Shown: positions 26,001 through 40,800 of the stretch, piece by piece
How the letters are laid out: the number at the start of each line of letters is the position of its first letter
Numbering within the stretch: the first letter of the stretch is position 1
Assembly: GCA_016169945.1 (NCBI GenBank)
Contig: JADLSH010000236.1
Coordinates: 3,892,001-3,956,000, forward strand
Reading direction: 5' to 3'
From: Trachythela sp. YZ-2020
Lineage: Eukaryota > Cnidaria > Anthozoa > Malacalcyonacea > Clavulariidae
Length of the DNA stretch: 64,000 nucleotides
Translations under genes and position numbers: made by a program
The notes under the pieces: generated by a model
Seen by the model: the letters and a program-made list of their open reading frames with translations, nothing else
Database searches by the model: none
What the model was told of the DNA's origin: nothing

Positions 26001-29000
26001 CAAAGAGTGTTTACTGACATACTGTACATACATTTGCAGTGTGAGCATAAAAATGTGTTGAAAGAGGGTGAGATTTGAATGCTGTTGCCTTATTTTCATG
26101 TGGATAAACATCTCTCTAGAAAATGCTGACTTTCTACAGGGTGTGTCAAATGGCCTCTAAAATTATTCTTTGGGTAAAACTTTCAATATATAGGTAGTTA
26201 AGGGTCTTCAAAGGGAGAAATAATTCGCTCAACGTTAGAGTCCCAGTCACCTAGACTGTCCTGATCACTAAAACGTGGACTTTTTTGCGGCATGAACATT
26301 TCATGAATGATAAATTTCATACATTTCAACCATGTAGGAGTTCATGTAAATTTCTTTCAATTGATGTTCATATCTGCAAAAAGTCCACGTTTTAGCGCTG
26401 GAGCTGGGGTCTTAATGTACTGTACATCAAATTGTTTTTTACTTTGACATTTATATTTTGAAATGTGCCCCTATGAACTCTAATTGTGTTGTTTGCAGGC
26501 CATTTTAATGTGGTTGGCAAAAAAACAACCCTTTTGCACTTAGGAGTTTAATGTTAAGAAAAATTTTAACATTAAAGAAATCAGAAGGACCTTTTTCACA
26601 GAAGTTGAGGAAAGTTCAGTTTAGTGGCCATTTAAAAAATCGTCTACTGTTTGATACACCTTGTAGTAAGGTGCTTATCCACAATAAGAAAAGTTGCTTT
26701 AATATATGTATACCGTACTTCAACAACAAGAGATTGCATCTATTCAAATTCTTATATTGTTGACAAAACACATGGACTGTATTCCACAAAATTTTCCCTC
26801 ATTAACAGCCCACCCACATTTGGAAAATCAAGAAATCAATGCTACAGACAGACAATATAGCGCAGCAAATCCTGGGTTGAATTTAAGGCTAAGCCATGGT
26901 GTAAATAAACACAACCTTAAGAGAGGAACATGCACAGGTTGTCAAACACTGCAAAATTTCAGATACTGATTTGCTTAACTTAAAGGATATCAAATGTTCA
27001 TCGTTAAAAAGCTTAGTTTACTTACAACTTAATTTTCTAGTAAACAGCTTCCTATATTTCGGACTTTAAGAGAAGACTAGCTGGGAGAGCAGTCTCCCTC
27101 CCACCTCAACTCAAGTATCTATCACTGAATCTAAGCATACGCCATCTTATAACTTAGGAGTAATAATAGAGTATTTATATTAGAAAAGCAAAGATATAAA
27201 AATAGGATGGAAAGAGCTGCTAATATATATATGTTATTTAAAATAACGTGTTTATTTTTTCGTGTTTATTTCTTCACTCCTTTGTTTGTTTTGGCGCGAA
27301 AAGTTGCGAGAGGTCCGTACTGGTGTGATACGGACCTCGTACTCAGCCAATCAAAAGGCTCTATTTTAGTTACGGACCTGAGTTACGGACCTCAAAAAAA
27401 ATAAAGAGGGTTTACTTTGAAAACTGACATTTTTTTGAAAACAATTCTTGAAAAGTTTGTACTGTAACACAAGGCATCCAGTGATGACGTACAATAGAGC
27501 ATGCATGGTTATTGTCTTATTTATTTTATTTTTATTTATTTATTTATTAATTTTACAATCAAAAATAATTGAAGGCGCAGACAACAGGACAAATAGAGTC
27601 CCAAATTAAGTCCTGCCATACAAAGGTGTACAACAATTATACTACATATACATATATATATATATATATATATAGTCAAATCTGCAGACATGCATGTTTC
27701 GCCGTTCAACGGCTCGTCAGTGCAGCTTGTAACGCAATCTAGATGCGAGTGACTTCGTATTTATACACCATACGCTTGCTCTCCCAAGCGCATGTGGTAC
27801 AATACTCAGACACATGCGCATCCAGACATGCGTGAAGTGTCTTGGGGCCAGAGTGCTCAAACGACCACAAGGGAAGTGAGCTTTTGCATTATCGCTTATA
27901 GCCACCAATTAACCTCACAGAGTGCTCAACAACACAAGTGAAGGAGCTTATATAGTCAAATCTGCAGACATGCATGTTTCGCCGTTCAACGGCTCGTCAG
28001 TGCAGCTTGTAACGCAATCTAGATGCGAGTGACTTCGTATTTATACACCATACGCTTGCTCTCCCAAGCGCATGTGGTACAACACTCAGACACATGCGCA
28101 TCCAGACATGCGTGAAGTGTCTTGGGGCCAGAGTGCTCAAACGACCACAAGGGAAGTGAGCTTTTGCACTACATTACTAATTAACACAATGACATATTTA
28201 CAGAGTTTCACACAATTACAATTGAACACAAAATTATAATCTTAAAACATGCACGTTTACGAACAACAAGACAAAATGCAAGAACGACATTTAGAACAAA
28301 ATGTTTTCCAAGTCCTTGGCCTATTTACATCAAAGCATGCATTACGTTTTTGGGTGTAGTGTTTATAGAGTTTTAATTTCAGCGACTGAACAGAGGGAGA
28401 GGATTTAATTTCATCTGGCAAGCTGTTCCATAGGGGTACTATCCTATTGAAAAATAGGTTTCGGAAAGAAGATGATCTGCAGCGGTTTGGTCTGTATGAA
28501 TCAGTAGTGCTTAAACGAGTGTGGTGATGAGTAGGATTGACCAGTATATAGTTTTCAGGAGATAAGTCATAATATCCAGCTTTACATTTATAAAAAAACG
28601 TAATGTCTTTTATTTCTGAGTAGACAATCTCCTTGGGATTGATGTGCATGATTGTACACAAACACATCTTTCCTTATTTTAATTTATATATTATATACAT
28701 GCTATAAGAAGGAATTCTTTGTCCTACTATATACTGTAGTTGAAATGTAATGGTTTTCATTTATTGTGTTTAATGAATGTTCTGTACCTTTAACATTTGT
28801 CTAGATTACCAAGGAAGTCGGATATTGAAAGGTAGTCAATTTAAAATTTGTACAGAAAATTTGTGCAGTAGAGGATGCAAGAAGATTGTTGAAATAACAG
28901 TATTTTTGAAAAAAGCGTTATGGCATATGCTACATGTTGTACATGGACCCGTAATTCATAAGGGCCCTCCAATAATGATCCGCCCGACTTACAGAATCCA

Positions 29001-31726
29001 TGTTACAGACGGTGACGCTACACATTCTATTATAGTGGTATTACAGCGGCCGGTATAGTTAAAGTTAACAATTTAGAGTTGACTACTATTTAAATACAAA
29101 ATGGGCTGTTAAAAATCGTTAAAGGTTTTATACAACCTGTCCCAGAAATATTTAAACACAGGGGGTGTAGCTCCCCCCCCCAGCAGAGGCCTTGGGTTAG
29201 CAACATCTGCCATGCCGCATTGAGATGTAAACCTGATGTAAAGTTTCTTGTCAAGCACTGAACCTATTGGGGAATAGGAGAAAAACACTTCTCGACCTTT
29301 TAACGAAGGAAGGTGTTTGTAGATGGAATACTCGAACGAAAATTTATATACATTTTTAGACCTAGCCAGGAGTAGTTGCGAAAAATGCAACTTTAGGTCC
29401 TCTGGCAGGAATCGAACCTGCGGCCCTGCAATTCCGGTGTTGCGCTCTGCCAACTGAGCTACAGAGTCCAGTTGCTGAGCATTAACCGCACATTTGTGTA
29501 TACATGATGGGAGTGATACCAGTATATGGTATGGGTAAATGTATATACATTTTCGTTCGAATATTCCATCTACAAACACCTTCTACTATTAGTCCTATCG
29601 TACGAAATGCCGAGAAAAAATCTTGGTTTTGACGAAGGTCCTTGTATGGAAAGGAGACTTGGTAGAAAAGTAGTCGAGTGAAAGAAAATAACCAATCGAA
29701 ATAACGTAACAATATTGAAATCGCAGGTCTGATTCCCGCCGAGGGTGCCATAGTTGCATTTTTCCCAACTGCTTCTTGTCCGGTCATAAATATATAGTTT
29801 TTCATTGAACTTTTTTTCCACGAGGAACATTTAACATATGTGAAAATATTGCCTGGGTAGGCACCTTGCGGGCAGAATAAATTAATTTTACATACTGTAA
29901 TCTGTTTTCATTTTGTTCTCTTTACGGTTTATATGTTGGTTATTTTTCTTTCACGTGACTGCCTTTCTAGTTTTCCTATGAAAGGAGAGTCTGTCCTGCG
30001 AACTCTCCTGACGAAGGACTTTCGCTCCAAACTTCGGGAAGTTTTTTCTTTTAGATTGATTATAATAGACGCAAACTTGATTTTGTTTAGCTCTTATGAA
30101 TAATTCCTGAACTGAAACATTTTTATCCGTTTTAGAAAAATTGCAATCATAGAGTTTGCAACAAAATCTCGTCAACAATTTGTACGGTTGTTGGCTTTGG
30201 TAAAATGGGCAGCAAGTGCAGAAAATGTCGTTAAATGTCAGGTATATGGAACTAGTAGACAGTGTAGTCGATGAATTATTATTCAGCAATTACCATTTAC
30301 CAGTACTCAATAGCCAATATTTTGCGTGTTTATTTCAACGTCGTTATTTCAACTCTATTTTTTAATACGTGATAAAATGAATGAATTATTTTTAGAATTC
30401 ACGTCAACATTTATTGTTAGCACAATAGTTCTGTTACTTCTGTAACAGTAAAAATAATAATATAGAATCATGACATGAATGTAAATTTCGAAGTTTCTGG
30501 AGCATCCAGAATGAATAGTGGTTTATTTGTTTGCTTGTTTCATTGTTATCAAGTAAGAAAAGAAGACGCTTTTGAAGGTGCAAGTTAGTACAGTCAGGAA
30601 TGGGTGCAATAAGCGAACTTCCAAACGTCTGCCTGTGTTAAAATAACTCAGAAAAGCTAAGGGCATTCTCGTTTACATTGGCGATGCGGCGACATTTCTA
30701 CTTCTAACGTATGCAACTTAGTGTATTTACCCAAAATCTGGAAGATTGCTTAGCTCAACCTCAGGCAGAGTTATGTACTCAATTACATTCATTATTCATA
30801 TTCTCATTCAACTGCATCAGGTTGAGAAAATCGCACACTCTTCAGTATAAATTTGTCTTAAGAAAACTCCTACTTTTGAAGCCTCTTCTTAACGAAGGAA
30901 AGTTTTTTAAACGCCAACAAATTGTTTACGATATATTATCAATTAAGTAAATTGTAACGTTTCTATTTTAGGTCATATCTTCAATCCTCGATCACCAATC
31001 ATTTATTTTTATTGATACTGCTGATAATCTTTCAAGAATGGCAAGGGAAACTTTGGTTAATGCGAGGTTGAGAAAAAACACATTTAGAAAGATTTCCGTT
31101 ACGTGCACGGACGATTAGAGCAGAGTACTGTAGAATTCTGAAAGTATAGTGACACCTCTGTTGCTTTGGATTATATTTTAAATTAGGGATTACATGGATT
31201 TGGTAGGAACCTTCTAAAACATGAACATAAACATAAACAGAAGTGTAACGTATCAAATTCAACCTTAATATGAAGGTGAAGTGATACGAGCAACGAAATT
31301 GCTGCAACTTGCAACAAAAACTGATTTCAACGCATGTTAAATAGAAATGATAACGAATGTTGGCAATTGGCTGATGTTTGGTTACTTATGGTTTAACATT
31401 ATCAATTAACATGTGTTGAAATTAGCTTTATTGCAAGTTGCTGCTATTTTGTTGCAGGTATAACTTCACCTTGAGTGACCGTTTAGTCGCAGCATGAGAT
31501 TTGTGGACTAGAATACCCAGTCGATAAAATTAAACCATAATTTGTTTTAATTTACTGTGTATTGATATCTTGTCTTTGTCTCAGTGTAATAAAGAAGAAT
31601 AATTCTGAATTTTTCAGGCTTCCTGCATTTAGTCTTCCCGCTGCAGTAGACGTTTTGACGACAGAGACATATTCAAGACTCCCGGCATGTATAAGGGTAA
31701 ATTTCATTGTTTTTTTATGTACATCT

Positions 31727-31816
<90 letters not shown>

Positions 31817-34800
31817 GCAGCAGCAGCGACAACGACAACGACAACGACAACCGCAGCAGAAACAACAACAAACAACAACAAACAACAACAAGAGATGGGG
31901 CTGTTATATATGTTACCGAGAATCGGTGTACAACAGTATTCTTGCAGTAGATTGTAGATTGTAATGTTAAATTTCATCAGTTTGTACAAAGACGATTCAT
32001 TAATATGACTATTCATGCAGAACACATTTCCCTCCAATGTTAATATGCGATACTATTGTTTTATTTCCTTCCAACAGGACAGAATTATTCCGGCTGATCC
32101 TATAACTGGCAGCGAGAAAATAAAAACGTTGAAACGTCTAGATCAAGTAATTCAACAAAGATTGGTCACATCAAAACTTCCTCCACAAATGAGTAATCTT
32201 GTCATAGGTAAGACACCAATTCAGTGTTGGTTTGTCAAACTAGGTGAATGTCCTAGTATACGTGATAATAGGTTGTTCATTTAGAGAGCATCGTAACAAC
32301 TGCGCGTTCCAACGTAGATACACTTAGTAGGAAATTTTCAGCTTGAATCCATGTCTTCTGGATTGTCTATGTTAATACTTAACCAGTCTTCGGTTTTGAC
32401 TGATGTCATTTACCTTGATGTTGACATTTTCTGATATAACAAAATCCTCATCCAATAGGCAAGACCATTTTGCTTGTCATTTTAATTGACACGTGAAATC
32501 AATTAAAATGCTACATACACTATGCATTTGTATTAAAGCGTGTACACGTAATTGCTTTGTTTTTAGCTGATGGCCGTGTTAAATTTACTGTCGAGGATGA
32601 ATTTGAGGTAATAAAAATTATTGGATTGTTTTTGATAAAACTGACTATAGAATGTTTTACAGTACATATATTATAAATATCTGATACAGTGCGCGCATGC
32701 GCTATGACTCTTCATTTGCTTTTATGTAATCTCGGAGAACGTTGTACAGTTGCACGTCTCGTAGACGAAGTGCATGGCAAAGATCTCCCGACCTAGAAAT
32801 AGATTAAAGATTTCACGATCTAGAATTAATTATTCGTGAATCCAACGAATTTCAATTTGTCAATGTGCACCATGGAACTTTTGACGTCAAAAAATTTTAT
32901 ATTTCGTTCGATGAAGATTCAAGAGCAAGTACGCCGTATGAATCATGTAAACGTAATTGGTTTATGGGTTATTTACTTTTCAATTGTCGAATGTGAACAC
33001 GCCCTGTTGCGGAAGCATTTGAAAATCTCGTTTCCCATTTGTCCCGTGTGCAAGGAAGCAAATATGTTTCCCATATTTTGTTTCCCAATTGTCAAAACAA
33101 TGTTTTCTGGTTTGTCCATGGCTTTCTACAAGGTTTCCACAACAATGTTCCTAGTTTGCCCAGGGTTTCTTTAAAGTTGCCTTTTCAGATTGACGTAATT
33201 CACGTGCATGATATTTCTCTATCGCGATCCAGGTTTCATTGACATTGATGGGAGACGACCCTGCTGTGCCTTGGAGACTTCTCGCTGTTGATTTTCTTGT
33301 GCAAGATTTTAAAACTGGAGGTATTGGACTGGAAATTTGTTGTGTGTTAGCTGAATGACATGTTTTGTCAAATAATTGGCTCTAAACTTTCGTACTACAG
33401 TATACGGGCTTGCTGCGTTCGAAGAAGCTGTTTTAGCTGTATTTAGTGGCCCACAAGGCACTTCGGTACGGACCACTCCGTGAACAAGGCACCTTGCTAC
33501 GGAGATTCGATACACAAAGCACTTGTCCTACGGGCCAATCCGTGAACGAGGTACTTTGGTACGGACCACTCCGTGGACACACTTCAACAGGACCACACCA
33601 TGTACATGCTGATCTTGTTACGGCACTCCATATTGTCCTGTATCTCAACTAATTCTAATATCCAAACCAATCCTCTATCTCTTACAGTATATCTCGCCTA
33701 TCCTACTGCCTCACCATATCTATGCTTTTGTTTTCGGTTATTGTCAAATATTTACTGGATTTTTCTTGTTTTTAGAGGGAAAGATGCTCGTCCATGGCCT
33801 ACAGGTAATGTATTAGTACATCAAAGCTATATTGTATGATAATGAGTTATTTTCATAATGAGAAGCACAGGAGTGTGAACGAACCGAACTCTACATACAC
33901 CAGTTTGAAGTACAAGGAAGACACCCAACCTAAGTAAATCCCCTGCCGACCAGCAGTATCGGGCTTAGCTCAGTTGTAAGGGGCAGCGTGCTAATCGCAT
34001 CTGCCAGCCGTGCTCCCCTGTATGTATAGCAGATTTTAGTTTCGTTAATTTATACCGTTTAATCTAAACATAATAGATACTAAGAAACATGTAACAGACC
34101 TGTAGCAAGCTTGCGACAATCCTGTTCCAACAAGCCGATATCGGATTGTGTTTCCACTGATCTTTAGTTATCAGCTTGTTTACAAATTGTCAACTTTTTG
34201 TTGAAAGCACGCAACTCGACAGACTTGTTACCACTGTTGCAACAATTTGCAACGACTCAGCCAGGGTCCACCAGGCTCGCCTGCAGAGAGTGGGAATGGA
34301 CTGCGCACATTTTCAATGGCTGTAACTTTCCACCACCGCCCCAAATTAGGTCAAAGTGGGGTGGCATGTTACGTGTGCATGGTGTGCATATTTCATGACA
34401 AATTGTGCGTATTTCATGACATATTTTGTCGAATAACTTGTCAATATTTAGGTGCAGTATATTCATCAACTGGCACAATCACGGTTATTTACAGAAGAAT
34501 CACCATTGGTTGATCTCTATAATTGCTTACGTATCCTTTGTCCTACACATAGACACCATTGTCATACACCCTTCCGGAATGTACACTATCTAGGCTATAG
34601 GGCCTCGCCTTTGCTATATTTTGACCTTGGGATAAGAACCTTTTATCTTGTTTGCGGTGGCGTAATTACATAATCGTTAATATGTCACTAATTACGAGAT
34701 TCAAGCGAAGGTGTCAATCAGTATCGCACTCACGAGATATCTCTCCAATCAGTAAAAACTGATTTACATACAATGGTAAAAAAACAAGATTGATCCAGAC

Positions 34801-37800
34801 TTTATGTTTCAGTTGAGCCACCATCGTCCACCATGACTTGATCGCGACAACCGCGGCTAAATGAACACTAGGCCAAAACACAGCCTTGCTCAGACGTTCT
34901 TTAGTTCTAAGTCATGTTGATGGTCTTAAGTGGCAATGTATCGCTTAATGGATAATCATTTCTAGGAACCGTCCTAATAATTTTCTATACAGTAGTATAT
35001 TTACATAATGTTGAATATCCTAAGCTTTATCCAGACTCATTTTGTTCTTTGCTCCAATTGGAAGTTTTGCATTCGCAAGTAAGTACGCATCAAGCGCTCT
35101 GGTACGCATACTACGTAAATTTGTCTGGAGTGTTGTTGGCACTGTGGTTAATGCAGCGCCTTTAACGAATGTGACTGAGTTCAATGCAGATGTCTGATTA
35201 TAATTTCACCTTATGTCGCATGCCGCAGGTTTTTGTCGGATACTCCGATTTCCTCCTGTAATAACGTTTACTGGATCAATAAGGGATGGTCCTTATTAGA
35301 CCTCTATACGAAAAACAGTTTAGTACTGATAGAACCAACCGATATAAATATAGACAGTTACTTTATGCTTTTTGACCTAATATCATGCAGGCGCATGGAA
35401 ATTCACCGGTTGGTGGAATATTCTAATTTCACTTGCTACAGAATCGACTTATTGTTAACGGCGTAGTATTTTATATTTTAGTCACAACGTCTTGTGCGAG
35501 AACGTTGGTCAGAAAGTGTGAAAATAGTAAACTATGTCGTGGGACAGAAATTGACAATATCATACTGGAGGTATTATTTATTGTTAAAAACTTTAAGTAT
35601 AGTAAATCTGAGGTATGTTAACTTATCGATACATACTATGCCTGTCACATGCTTGTTCCCAGATTGTTCCCAGATAGACAGCTCAACAAATATGTGTGAA
35701 TCTCGCCGTCTACGACTCTTGCGACACGATAATTGCGATGTTTACGTTTTAATGAAAACCAGACTTAAGAAACAACTTGTTTGCAGACTTACTTGTCACA
35801 TAACCTATTGTAAACCCATCTTGTTCACAAGCTGTTTGATTTTTATCCGTATATGCATGGTTAGAACATAAAAGTTAACTGCAATCGTATTTGTATTTTT
35901 TATGAATGGTCAAAATGCGATTTTTTAATTTTCAGAAATCCAAAGCATAAAAAACGGGAAAGAGGTAGGAATATGGTATATTTGGTTTCTCGTTTATAAA
36001 GAGAATGTAAGGACTATTTGTGGTGGCTCTAGTGGTAGAGTAGCATTCATGCACTTCTGTATGCTTTAAGCATGCATTGAGTCTACCATAAAGGCTACTG
36101 CATGCATTTCAACACCTTCACTGGGAAACAACCTTTTGAGGTTTATTTTAAGACCGCTATCTCCGCTTGTTTTAGACAATTACAATGTATCAATTGTTGT
36201 TAGCAGTGAAGACCAGAGGTCTTCGCTCACTCTTACTCATACCCCGACGTTGAAATCCAAAGGGAAAACTAAAAATGTTGTTGTATCGGTAAGTTTACAT
36301 CCCATCACTAAGTGCTTATATATTTTAATCATCTTATCACGTTCCCAATAATAACATGCTTTCTTGTAATGCGCAATATTCCTATATCATTGTATTATTT
36401 TGTAGACAACACAACTCCTATTAATTTGGCAAAGCTTTTGATCAATAAACCTACATCAGTGCAAATATAATCATAATTTTGCACTGATAAATATCCGTAA
36501 TTATGTATCTTAAGCTTAGCCAGTTATCGCCATACAAACCTACATGGAACTCTCATCTCTATTCCAGACAAAGAGACTATGCATTGAGACAATACTTAAC
36601 GAGACTTTTCAGGCTCAGTCTTTGACAAAACTAGAGGTTTGTATAGGTAGACTTACCATTCCATACCATACTGTACCGCACCCTACCGTACCGTACCCTA
36701 CCATACCATACCATATATAAGTTCTATCGAACGAGATGCCGAGAAAAAAATCTTGATATTTATCCACTACCCTACCCTACCCTACCCTACCCTACCCTAC
36801 CCTACCACACCATACCATACCATACCCTACCATATATCATATCATCAAATTATAATGATCACGTGATATTGAATAGAAATTCCAACAGAATTCTAACAGG
36901 GCAGTGGAACGTTCCACTGCATGGCCCAGTTCAATCTTGTTTGTTGGACTGTTTTGAGTATGTAACCTTTATATTTATTTGAGTGTTATATAAAGCAAAT
37001 GAAGAATGTTTTTGAGTAACTTTAACGGTGCAACAGCCGAGTTGAATGGAACATTCCATCTTACACCGAGTGAGAATATTCTGTAAACCATGCAGTACAT
37101 AACATACAATAGCATACCATACTAGATTATGTCCTCCACTTTGAAACATTCATCACGTATTTATGTGTTGTTTATATTCTTTAGGTTGTAAGAGATCTTT
37201 TGCTCAATGACAAAAGCACCGAACCGTTAGGTAAAGACATCAAATCTCTTAATAATATTTGCATTCCCATATAATGTTGACCTCGTTATGATATCAATAA
37301 CAAAGCAACCGTTAAATACCTTGCATTCTATTTACTGTCATCAATAGCAATGGCACCTTCATTAAATGCCAACATATATTGTTCATTATGACGATGTTCG
37401 TTACATCACACCAATATATAATAATGTATATTCTTATTATAGTGTTACTGGATTCAAAAATACCACAACTAAATATCAAAACTCACGTAACGTCGTCAGT
37501 AATTTCTGTCCATGTGGACTCAAGAACAGGATTGTATGACGTAGCTATCAGTAACTCTGAAGGTAAACTAATCTTGTGTCGTGTTGTGCATCATGTGTTG
37601 TGCATTGTTCTTTGTTGATGAACGATAAAAACTGATACAGACGAACCCCAGAGGGGGTGTCTATTTAAGAGCGGTGATAAAAAAACTATTTGATATATCA
37701 ATATCAACAATGGGACCTGAGATATGTGGTCCGTGTAGAAGGGTGACAGGTTAAGAGAGGTGTCCGTTAAAATGGGTTCGACTTCGACTGTACTTCCACA

Positions 37801-40800
37801 ATGTAACCACTGAGCTACTAAAAATAAAATGGATAAATTTATGGTCTGGAAATCGTCTTCATACAAGTAGTTCCTTCAGAGCTACGTTCACACGAGACCA
37901 AACGAATTGGGAACCGTACGAATATTTTCCCGGTTCTACTGTACTGCACTGTACTGCACATAATAGTGCAAAGCACTAATAAACTTGTAGTCCTCACTCA
38001 TCTTTATTTGATTCCCAGGTGCCTAAACTTACATCTCATGACGGCAACAGCACTATTACAACCACACAAATCTTGACTCAAATCGAAGGAGGTCTCATTG
38101 TCGTGTCAATGATCGGCTTTCTCGAGAGTGTCGCTATTGCCAAGGCTTCACACCTCACTTTACTGTTCACATGGCTAACTAGACTCGGATTCGTCTGGTT
38201 TTATGAGTCCCGTGTAAATGTAAGGTGAAATGGTGCAAATTGAGCACGGTTACGAATTCATCCGGTCTCGTGTGAATGGGCTTCGATTCCACACTGGGAA
38301 AAGACTAAGAGACTGGGGATAGCGCTGCAGTTTGGGATCGTTGTCATGATTTTAAACTCAGACATTGTTTTTCTTTAGCTCTAAAGCTTTGTCTCACTCT
38401 CAAGAATTCCTTGAATAAAGATCTCAATAACTTTGCAAGTGTCCTCAAAGATGTGAGGTAAGTTTAGTTGTAGTACAAAGGTCATTTTATATTGTTCTTC
38501 AGGATAAGTTATAGCTAGAATCTATTGAATTAGCTCTGTCCGTTCTAAACTATTTTTTCTAGGTGTTCAGGATATGTCATATAACTATATGATTTATTTA
38601 TACTGGATATGTTCTATGTGGGAAGCATGGGTGGCAGCTGCGGTTAGCTCTTCCCCTTACCTCTTGGGTTAAACCTGCCACGGCAGATCGAAGGGGGGAT
38701 TTAGGAGGTTGGGTAACTTTCCTGTGCTTGAAAAACTTGTGTTAGTACAGTTGGTTGGTCACTCCTGTGCTTCGAGGGCTTTTCTCCGCTGCTTCGAGGG
38801 CTTTTCTTCGGGTACTCCGGTTTCCTCCCTCACTATAATATTATTATAAACTAACCCTTAGGCATTAATTATAAAATATCTTACTAACTAACCCTCGGAG
38901 ACCTTTGTCAATTGGGTTGTTAAACCTGTTCAGGCTTTCCGTCCACCTCAGAGTGGTGAACACATACGTCACATGCAGTACGTAAGCAATGGATGAATGT
39001 CGACATTTCCACTGTAATTTATTGATGTTTCCAATGTGTGAATTTTTTCCATTTTAGATGTTCACTTCGTGTTCAGCAATGTGTAAAGAATGTTCAAAAC
39101 ATGGCAACTACGTCAACATCATTGTCTTTGGTGAACTTCAATGATCACGCGTTGAGTCAGTTATCGAAACATAAACTTTACATAAAATTTCAAATGCAGA
39201 CCTCGTATTATTTGGTAAGATCAGTTTTTCAATAATGGTATTGACTGGATAGCCAATTAGTACCTGCTGAGTATAAACTCCTAAGTCTAGACTGGGTTTA
39301 AGCTAACCCGATATTCCACAGAAAATGAGCAAAGCTCGCGTTACACTCGCCTATATTTTCTATTCTCATTCATTTCATGCCTCTGGTCAGTGGAGTAAAA
39401 CGTGAACGTTGAAGGGTGTTTTTAGGTTGAGATTGCGAGCGAAAATTATATACATATTTTAGACCTAACCAGGAGCAGTTGCCAAAAATGCAACTATAGG
39501 TCCTCTGCCAAGAATTGAACCTGCGGCACTGCGATGATCACCGAAACGTGGGCCATGATCACAATTTCTCTGCAAATACTTTTTGCATAACATGGCTGTG
39601 TCTCCGAAATTGCATTACAAGTTGCAGGAAATGTTGCCTGGTGTAACATAACCTATAAAGAAATGATGACGTCCCGTTTGCTCCTTCGCGTTTGAGTAAC
39701 TGTTATCTTTTTTTGGTGTTCTATTCTTCATGTAATTCTTGTAAAAGTGTTTCAGTTCCCAATAAAGCTGTTAAATCAGAAAAATCTAAATCAAATTTTC
39801 TTTTTCAGGTATTTGAAGTGAAAATAGATGAGAAAAGCAGTAAATTTTGTGAAGATTACTATCTACTGAAAGTAAAACCTACCAACCCCACACATCCTTC
39901 AGCCAAGGAAACCAGTGAAGGATCACGGTGTGCTAGTAGCACTGAGAAAGGAGAAAAGCAAGTAGAAGGATTTTTTCTTAAAGCAGGTCCACTTGTGAAA
40001 CTTGATGCTGATTTCATATCTGATCTTACGAACATCGCAAGTGACGGTAAGTTGAACTAATAAGCCCTTTGAAATCAAAACAATGAGGGCATGAAGAACA
40101 TTGCGATTTCAAAACAATGAAAGAACAATGGAACATTCCGATCACTGGGTTGTGTATTGTTGTGTATTGTTATTGTGTATTGTTATCCTTTCATTTTAGT
40201 ATATATATTTATCTTGTCTCATTTAGTGTTAATAGCATCTTCGAAGTTGAACTTGTCAAGTATTTGTATGATTTTTTGACCCGGTTTAAATTTCAAAACA
40301 AACTTTCCGGGGTTTCCCTGTTCTATTTGTATTCCACGAATTAGCCAACAAGACGTGAACATGTCGTTTTTGTTTTACCTATACCTGATTTTTGCAAGTA
40401 TAACAACAGTGAACGAAGTAAAGTGTATGGATTTGTATGGTTTTGGGGAACAAGCGCAAGCGTGGTTTCAAAAGCTACGCCCGGTACTTAACTACACAAA
40501 GCGTCATAAATTTATTTCCTCGAGACTGCGTTATTACCCGAATACTGATGCGTCTTTTAACGTTGAAAAAAATCCTGGACCAGAAAGCACTGAAAATAGC
40601 AACAAAACAAGATTTGTAACAAATCTAAATGCTGGAAGTGATTTAACTTGTTTCTATCAAAATGTTAGGAGTCTCAAAGCAAATGGGAAATTGTCTAACT
40701 TTCAAGATATCGTTCTGACAAACCAATTTGATATAATTGCCCTTACTGAGACTTGGTTAAACAGTTATGTTTCTAATCATGAAATTTTACCACATGGTTA

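Larger units (their letters stand above)
27671..28169 (-). mobile_element. Retrozyme-like tandem repeat, 280-bp period
   Basis: Two units begin at 27671 and 27951; the second stops matching near 28169, so it is partial (219 bp). The units are nearly identical (a visible difference is CAATACTC versus CAACACTC). Each carries a complete hammerhead on the minus strand, so a transcript across both would be cut into a 280-nt unit RNA. Small non-coding tandem units with type I hammerheads define metazoan retrozymes, which depend on other elements for movement. No ORF is expected. It lies in MED14 intron 1. Confidence 0.85.

Noticed and set aside
29396..29469. Functional tRNA gene on the minus strand
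   Set aside because: D and T arms pair, but the acceptor stem has mismatches and the anticodon loop is not 7 bases; a related truncated copy at 39440 shows it is a dispersed SINE.
31562..32037. Long poly-Thr, poly-Asn, poly-Gln and poly-Val ORFs
   Set aside because: All are readings of the (CAA)n microsatellite in a MED14 intron. The real coding here is the exon 31618-31696, which ends before the repeat.
36005..36110. tRNA-like GGCTCTAGTGGTAGAGT sequence
   Set aside because: Only an A-box-like segment is present, with no B box at proper spacing; too weak to list.
38019..38228. Possible extra MED14 exon
   Set aside because: It has a plausible acceptor site, but exons 37443-37562 and 38379-38457 join in frame without it and match the family continuously. 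The stretch lies inside a foldback element.
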